From positions 1 to 25,962 of the forward strand of contig CAYOEZ010000040.1 of NCBI GenBank assembly GCA_964402955.1: 25,962 bases of DNA. Direction: 5' to 3'. Of this stretch, positions 22,433 through 25,962 are shown piece after piece. Numbering within the stretch: position 1 is the first letter of the stretch; every line of letters begins with the position of its first letter. This DNA is from CAYOEZ01 sp964402955. Its GTDB lineage: Bacteria; Chloroflexota; DTOL01; DAOUCN01. The notes under the pieces are model-generated. The model was not told the DNA's origin, made no database searches, and saw only the letters and a program-made list of their open reading frames with translations. A program made the position numbers and the translations under genes.

Positions 22433-22717
22433 ATGGCCGGTGAGAACGTCATCTTCCGCGTGCACGCAATCCAGCGCATGTTCCAGCGCCATATTGACGA
22501 ACCGGACGTGCGCGACGTTCTGGAAACGGGGGAAGTCATCGAAGACTACCCTGACGACACGCCTTATCCCAGCCAATTGATCCTGGGATGGGCAGGCGCC
22601 CGTCCAGTTCATGTAGTTGTAGCCCGTAACCGCAAGGACCGAGAAGTCATTGTTATCACAGTGTATGTACCAGACCCTAAGCTTTGGGAACCAGGGTACC
22701 GGAGGAGAAGACAATGA
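22433..22717 (+). CDS. DUF4258 domain protein, probable RelE-like toxin
   Basis: The 94-aa protein has the DUF4258 pattern: FRVHAIQRMFQRHI near the N-terminus, a central VLETGEVIEDYPDDTPYPSQL stretch and a C-terminal VIVITVYVPDPKLWEP. DUF4258 proteins are small BECR/RelE-like folds commonly found in toxin-antitoxin pairs. AGAGGAG ends 7 nt before the ATG. Its TGA overlaps the ATG of the downstream YgiT-type zinc-finger gene (ATGA), a tight coupling typical of such pairs. Toxicity is inferred from family and context, not shown by sequence. Confidence 0.82.
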   Translation: MAGENVIFRVHAIQRMFQRHIDEPDVRDVLETGEVIEDYPDDTPYPSQLILGWAGARPVHVVVARNRKDREVIVITVYVPDPKLWEPGYRRRRQ

Positions 22718-22941
22718 CCTGCGTGATCTGCAAACAAGTCGAAATTGAGCCAGGGGTCGTTACAGTGACCCTGGACAGACCTGGCTTCACCTTCGTCGTC
22801 AAGAACGTGCCTGCGCGCGTGTGCCCGAATTGCGGCGAGGAGTACGTTGACGCGACCGTAACGGCACAACTATTGCGCTCGGCCGACGCTACGGCTCGCG
22901 CCGGTGCGCAAGTGGATGTGCGCGAGTACGTGGCAGCGTAG
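22714..22941 (+). CDS. YgiT-type zinc-finger protein (MqsA-N-like antitoxin)
   Basis: The 75-aa protein has the paired-cysteine zinc site C3-xx-C6 and C37-P-N-C40, with CPNCGEEYVDATVT following. This is the N-terminal domain seen in MqsA/YgiT antitoxins. The C-terminal HTH of MqsA is absent, so DNA binding is not evident. The short form is the usual partner of DUF4258 genes. The start is the ATG 22714-22716, inside the 4-nt overlap with the upstream gene, with GGAGGAGAAG just before it. A further in-frame ATG at 22684 lies within the DUF4258 gene and is less likely. Confidence 0.83.
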   Translation: MTCVICKQVEIEPGVVTVTLDRPGFTFVVKNVPARVCPNCGEEYVDATVTAQLLRSADATARAGAQVDVREYVAA

Positions 22942-22997
22942 ACCTGCGCCACCCGGCAAACGGGCGTCGAGCAGGAGACGTAAAGGATGTGACAGTC

Positions 22998-23309
22998 ATG
23001 GCAACAGACAAACTGGAAATGCTAATCAAGCAGTCGAGCACACTGACCGTGGATGAGCAGTTGCGCCTCGCTGCGTATCTCGTCGAGCAGGCACGCCAGG
23101 GATATGCTCCCGCGCCACGCCGGAAATGGCGGGAAATTCGCGGGATTGCTCCCTATCCGCTCGTCGGTGAGGACGCGCAGACATGGGTTACCCGCACACG
23201 GCGCGAGGGTGATGAAGAGCGCGAACGTCAGTTGAGGCGGAACATAGTGCATGGAGACCGCCCTGCCGACGCTGACATGCCCGGCTTCTGCACACCAACG
23301 CCCTGCTGA
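22998..23309 (+). CDS. Small antitoxin-like protein, possibly without its toxin
   Basis: The 103-aa soluble protein has an N-terminal helical part (KLEMLIKQSSTLTVDEQLRL, then AAYLVEQAR) and a conserved-looking centre, KWREIRGIAPYPLVGEDAQTWVTRTRREGDEER. I recognise this layout from small antitoxin-like ORFs that usually precede PIN-domain toxins, but cannot name a family with certainty. No PIN or other toxin gene follows. The last 20 residues are low in similarity to that pattern and run into the duplicated terminator segment; the TGA lies inside its stem. AAAGGA lies 10 nt before this ATG. A GTG three codons upstream is an alternative start. It may be a third member of the DUF4258 cassette or a decayed remnant. 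Confidence 0.6.
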   Translation: MATDKLEMLIKQSSTLTVDEQLRLAAYLVEQARQGYAPAPRRKWREIRGIAPYPLVGEDAQTWVTRTRREGDEERERQLRRNIVHGDRPADADMPGFCTPTPC

Positions 23310-23326
23310 TATATGAGCATGGTTTT
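23287..23326 (+). repeat. Diverged copy of the tRNA-Arg terminator segment
   Basis: TCTGCACACCAACGCCCTGCT (23287-23307) matches 22236-22256 with one difference. The downstream hairpin (TGCT/AGCA with flanking CC/GG, then TTTT and CTGTT) follows in the same order. Further upstream, 23263-23275 matches tRNA-Arg 22191-22203 at 12 of 13 positions. The cassette between the two copies is about 1.05 kb. It can serve as the cassette's terminator. Confidence 0.7.
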
Positions 23327-23360
23327 CTGTTTATGCCGGTGCAAATGTCCACCGCCCCGT

Positions 23361-23441
23361 CTCCCCGTCCGTGTGCGTCCGTGCCATCCGTGCCGAATCC
23401 GTGGTCAGCCTTCCGTGTCATCCGCGTTGCCAATCCGTTGC
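23361..23441 (-). repeat. Degenerate CACGGA-type tandem repeat
   Basis: On the - strand, CACGGA occurs five times: + strand TCCGTG at 23368, 23378, 23387, 23398 and 23412. Spacings run 9-14 nt, with degenerate relatives at 23421 and 23434. Loose CACGGATT-like arrays of this kind recur between genes in Chloroflexota, cyanobacteria and other phyla; their origin is unknown. No open frame or hairpin explains the array. Confidence 0.65.
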
Positions 23442-23447
23442 CAGCCC

Positions 23448-23476
23448 TTGCATCCCTTCCCCCTTGCTGATATAAT
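23448..23476 (+). promoter_or_regulatory. Probable promoter of the HsdS-tail / nuclease pair
   Basis: TTGCAT (23448-23453), a 17-nt spacer and a perfect TATAAT (23471-23476) with a TGA extended -10. The predicted start is near 23483, about 70 nt before the micro-ORF ATG. Confidence 0.7.
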
Positions 23477-23554
23477 GTCCCTGCAAAACCCTATGCCATC
23501 GCCTTTTCCTTCGCGGCCTCTATCCATCGCTTCTCAAGTGAACGAGGTAACGAT

Positions 23555-23704
23555 ATGCCACGACGTGTCACCATGCCACTCAACGACTGGGCCAACCTTG
23601 GCGAGATCGATACTCTTGCCGCCATCCGCGACGCTCTGTTGCCGAAGCTGCTGAGCGGGTCCCTGCCAGTGCCCTTTGCCGCTGGCGAGGAGTCCATTCC
23701 GTGA
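23555..23704 (+). CDS. 49-aa micro-ORF resembling the C-terminal tail of type I restriction HsdS
   Basis: The 49-aa product contains TLAAIRDALLPKLLSGSLPV, which strongly resembles the last helix of HsdS specificity subunits (LAALRDTLLPKLISGEL-like), the piece that forms part of the conserved coiled-coil hub contacting HsdM. No recognition domains precede it. It is not simply a dead fragment: it has its own promoter about 80 nt upstream, a GAGGT site 6 nt before the ATG and an intact frame. Its TGA overlaps the GTG start of the nuclease-like gene (GTGA), implying translational coupling. Alternatively it is a remnant of a deleted restriction operon kept as a leader peptide. No hsdM or hsdR lies in this window. 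Confidence 0.65.
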   Translation: MPRRVTMPLNDWANLGEIDTLAAIRDALLPKLLSGSLPVPFAAGEESIP

Positions 23705-24936
23705 TCATACCAAAGGGCAGCCATCTGTTCCACGGCGATCCCATCCTGGCTCTGCTATCACAGGTCGAAACAAAGCTGAACCACGAAATCGACACAGTGT
23801 CCACCGATAGCTTGCTGCGCGTCTCCATCGACGATCGGGCCGAGGAGTTGGCCGGCAGGTACAAGCTAGACGTCCCGGTGTTGTCGCGCGACAACATCTA
23901 CCAAGACGCGCCGAAAGAAGTGCAGGTGAACGGCCTCTTCAGATCGAAGCTGCCGGTGCGTACCTTGGAGATGCCGCATGTTGCCGGGACAGAAGTGACC
24001 ATCCATGCGCCGTTCACAGGCGATCCGACTCTGTTCACCTACCAGCCGAATGTAATCTTCATGCTGCTAGCCCATGCAGACGTCGTCGGCCATGAGGTGC
24101 GTCTTGTCTACCACGTCACGGATCACGACACGGCAGCCCTCAAAGCCCAGGTAGACAACGATCTAGCTCTCGTGACATCTAACCTCGATGCGCTGCGCAC
24201 CGATGTCGAAGACTTCAACGGGTCACTGAAGGACAGGGCACGCAAGCGCATCGACGCCCGGCGCGAACGCCTCCTCAAAGACAATATCCTGGTCGCCAGC
24301 CTCGGCTTTCCGTTGAAACGGCGCTCGGATGCCCCACCCACGTTTGTTGCTCCCGTGACCCGTCGCCCCTCTCCCGTGGTCCGTCCCAAGGTGGAAGGCG
24401 GACCCCGTCCAAATGAGTGGACCCTCTCCTCTGATGAGTACGAGAACATTCTCTCCATAATCAGCAGCATGGTGCATGTGATCGAGCGCAGCCCCGACGC
24501 GTTCCGCAATATCAAAGAGGAGGACCTGCGCACGCACTTTTTGGTGCAACTGAATGGGCAGTACGAAGGGCAAGCAACTGGTGAGACCTTCAACTTCTCA
24601 GGGAAAACCGACATCCTCATCCACGCCGAAGGCAAGAACATCTTCATAGCCGAGTGCAAGTTCTGGGACGGGCAGAAGTCGCTGGCCGATGCCATTGACC
24701 AACTCCTGGGCTACACTTGCTGGAGAGACACCAAGACAGCAATATTGCTGTTCAACCGCAATAGAGACTTGACATCAGTGCTGAAACAGATTCCAGACAT
24801 CGTGAAGGGTCACGCAAACTTTCGTCGTCAACTGCCGAATCGGTCGGCAACACACTTCTGTTTTGAACTGCACCATAGAGATGACCGGGAACGCGAGTTG
24901 CGGCTAGCAATCATGGTGTTTGAGGTTCCCAGCTAG
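23701..24936 (+). CDS. PD-(D/E)XK nuclease-like protein with novel N-terminal region
   Basis: The 411-aa protein splits into an N-terminal part (about 1-205), a proline/basic linker (about 206-238) and a C-terminal restriction-endonuclease fold (about 240-375). The last has acidic residues E273/E274 in KEEDLRTHFL, D304 in GKTDILI, and E318-C-K320 in FIAECKFW, followed by Q334-LLGY and W341. This is the alpha-D-ExK layout of PD-(D/E)XK nucleases such as type IV or Mrr-like enzymes. The N-terminal part has alternating strands and a long helix at about 145-195 and I do not recognise it. The start is GTG with GAGGAG 8 nt upstream, inside the HsdS-tail micro-ORF. A defence role is plausible but unproven. 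Confidence 0.72.
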   Translation: MIIPKGSHLFHGDPILALLSQVETKLNHEIDTVSTDSLLRVSIDDRAEELAGRYKLDVPVLSRDNIYQDAPKEVQVNGLFRSKLPVRTLEMPHVAGTEVTIHAPFTGDPTLFTYQPNVIFMLLAHADVVGHEVRLVYHVTDHDTAALKAQVDNDLALVTSNLDALRTDVEDFNGSLKDRARKRIDARRERLLKDNILVASLGFPLKRRSDAPPTFVAPVTRRPSPVVRPKVEGGPRPNEWTLSSDEYENILSIISSMVHVIERSPDAFRNIKEEDLRTHFLVQLNGQYEGQATGETFNFSGKTDILIHAEGKNIFIAECKFWDGQKSLADAIDQLLGYTCWRDTKTAILLFNRNRDLTSVLKQIPDIVKGHANFRRQLPNRSATHFCFELHHRDDRERELRLAIMVFEVPS

Positions 24937-25160
24937 CGTCCTCCGCAGTCGCCGAACCGTTGCTTGAGTCCGCCATCCTTTCATAGCTCCATGACCTTAA
25001 CTGTGCCGTCCTCGCCGGCGACATCCCCGCCCCCGGGTCGCCCCCTCGCCCTCCTCCGCTCGGCCAGCGTGACTCCCCCCCAAAAGCTTGACACACTACG
25101 CTATAATGTGAGGTGCACGCATGTAAGACAACCGCAGCTGGCCCATCCAAGGAGACCCTT

Positions 25161-25961
25161 ATGTCAACTCTTCAACACGACTTCTTCACCGAGACCGAGA
25201 AGATGCCTGCCCTATTCCTCGGCCACGGCAGCCCCATGAATGCCATCGAAGAAAACGAATTCAGCCTTGCCTGGCGTGAGATCGCCAAAGCCATCCCCCG
25301 CCCCAAGGCTGTCCTGTGCATCTCCGCCCACTGGGAGACGCGCGGCTCGCTTGTGACCGGTATGGACAGGCCCAAGACGATCCACGACTTCGGCGGCTTC
25401 CCGCCCGAGCTGTTCGCCAAGCAGTATCCCGCTCCCGGCTCGCCCGACCTGGCGCGCCTCATCCAGGAGATGTTCAGGGACATCACCATCGGCTTCGACC
25501 TCAACTGGGGGCTTGACCACGGCACGTGGTCAGTCTTGTGCAACCTCTTCCCCCAGGCCGACATTCCTGTCGTGCAGTTGAGCCTGGACCGCCTCAAGTC
25601 GCCCGCCGACCATTATGCCCTGGCGCAAGCCCTGCAGCCGCTGCGCACACGCGGCATCCTGATCCTTGGCAGCGGCAACATCGTGCACAACTTGCGCCTG
25701 GTGCGCTGGGAAGACATCGCCTATGACTGGGCCATTGAGTTCGACGCGCGGGTGAAGTATCTCATCACCCACGGCGACCTTCAGACCCTCATCGACTACG
25801 AACACATGGGCACCAGCGCCAACCTGTCCATCCCGACCAGGGAACACTACCTGCCCCTGCTCTACATTCTGGGGCTGCAAGGAGCAGGCGAAGCGGTGCA
25901 GTTCTACTGCGAGAAGGTCAGTTACGCCGCGCTGTCCATGCGCTGCGTGCAGATCGGCTAG
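25161..25961 (+). CDS. ygiD: 4,5-DOPA extradiol dioxygenase (LigB/YgiD family)
   Basis: The 266-aa protein is a class III extradiol dioxygenase of the LigB-like DODA family: metal ligands H22 in FLGHGSP, H57 in SAHWET and H176 in GSGNIVHN, plus catalytic-site histidines H120 in LDHGTW and H229 in REHYLP. The family opens catechol-type rings such as L-DOPA between C4 and C5 using a divalent metal. The ATG has AAGGAGA 5 nt upstream; the frame extends 48 nt further but without similarity. The stop is one nt before the window end. No obvious promoter with good spacing was found in the 224-nt gap upstream, which otherwise contains nothing I can identify. Confidence 0.9.
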   Translation: MSTLQHDFFTETEKMPALFLGHGSPMNAIEENEFSLAWREIAKAIPRPKAVLCISAHWETRGSLVTGMDRPKTIHDFGGFPPELFAKQYPAPGSPDLARLIQEMFRDITIGFDLNWGLDHGTWSVLCNLFPQADIPVVQLSLDRLKSPADHYALAQALQPLRTRGILILGSGNIVHNLRLVRWEDIAYDWAIEFDARVKYLITHGDLQTLIDYEHMGTSANLSIPTREHYLPLLYILGLQGAGEAVQFYCEKVSYAALSMRCVQIG

Positions 25962-25962
25962 C

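Noticed and set aside
23361..23441. CRISPR or iteron origin for the CACGGA repeats
   Set aside because: Units are too short and irregularly spaced, and no replication or cas gene is nearby.
25088..25107. TTGACA and TATAAT upstream of the dioxygenase
   Set aside because: Both hexamers are perfect but only 8 nt apart, which is too close for sigma-70. A -35 at normal distance from this TATAAT is absent, so I do not call a promoter.

Overview
The window reads as a bacterial chromosome segment of moderately high G+C, most likely from Chloroflexota (Anaerolineae/Caldilineae-like). This is inferred from the mixture of genes: an operon of a Tat-lipoprotein sugar-binding protein with two permeases but no ATPase, HTH/receiver regulators with degenerate kinase modules, DUF4258/YgiT cassettes, an NBR1-Ig-like secreted protein, degenerate CACGGA repeats and GCGACGAC palindromes. 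No rRNA or marker gene fixes the taxon. Promoters are ordinary sigma-70 type and Shine-Dalgarno sites are common.

Region 1 (1-5.9 kb, + strand): the C-terminal part of an alanyl-tRNA editing protein, an L-asparaginase of the ReAII family, an M20 dipeptidase, a YtcJ-like amidohydrolase and a LysE-family exporter. The last four suggest amide-bond hydrolysis followed by amino-acid export. Three copies of a palindromic REP-like element lie between the peptidase and the amidohydrolase.

Region 2 (5.9-13.1 kb, - strand): a sugar or sugar-acid operon reading Tat/lipoprotein binding protein, two ABC permeases, D-2-hydroxyacid dehydrogenase, FAD-dependent oxidoreductase and mandelate-racemase/enolase-superfamily enzyme. 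It ends in a 110-nt foldback element shared with the convergent LysE gene; the foldback carries a terminator hairpin in each direction.

Region 3 (13.1-17.0 kb): a 0.5-kb divergent regulatory region, then an unusual response regulator (sigma-like HTH, kinase-ATPase-like middle, C-terminal receiver) and a convergent membrane hybrid histidine kinase. Their 3' ends overlap by 77 nt. They are candidates for control of the adjacent sugar operon.

Region 4 (17.0-22.3 kb): RNase D with a near-leaderless strong promoter, divergent from CvpA, MaoC-like dehydratase, PAP2 phosphatase and GT2 glycosyltransferase, then a secreted Ig-like protein and two tRNA genes (Ser-GCU and an unusual Arg-GCG) under one strong promoter with an intrinsic terminator.

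Region 5 (22.3-25.96 kb): accessory region. A DUF4258 / YgiT-zinc-finger / antitoxin-like three-gene cassette is bracketed by two copies of the tRNA-Arg downstream terminator. A degenerate CACGGA repeat follows. A promoter then drives a 49-aa ORF resembling the last residues of type I restriction specificity subunits (HsdS). It is coupled by a GTGA overlap to a 411-aa PD-(D/E)XK nuclease-like protein; this pair is the best candidate here for an undescribed system. The window closes with a DODA-type extradiol dioxygenase.
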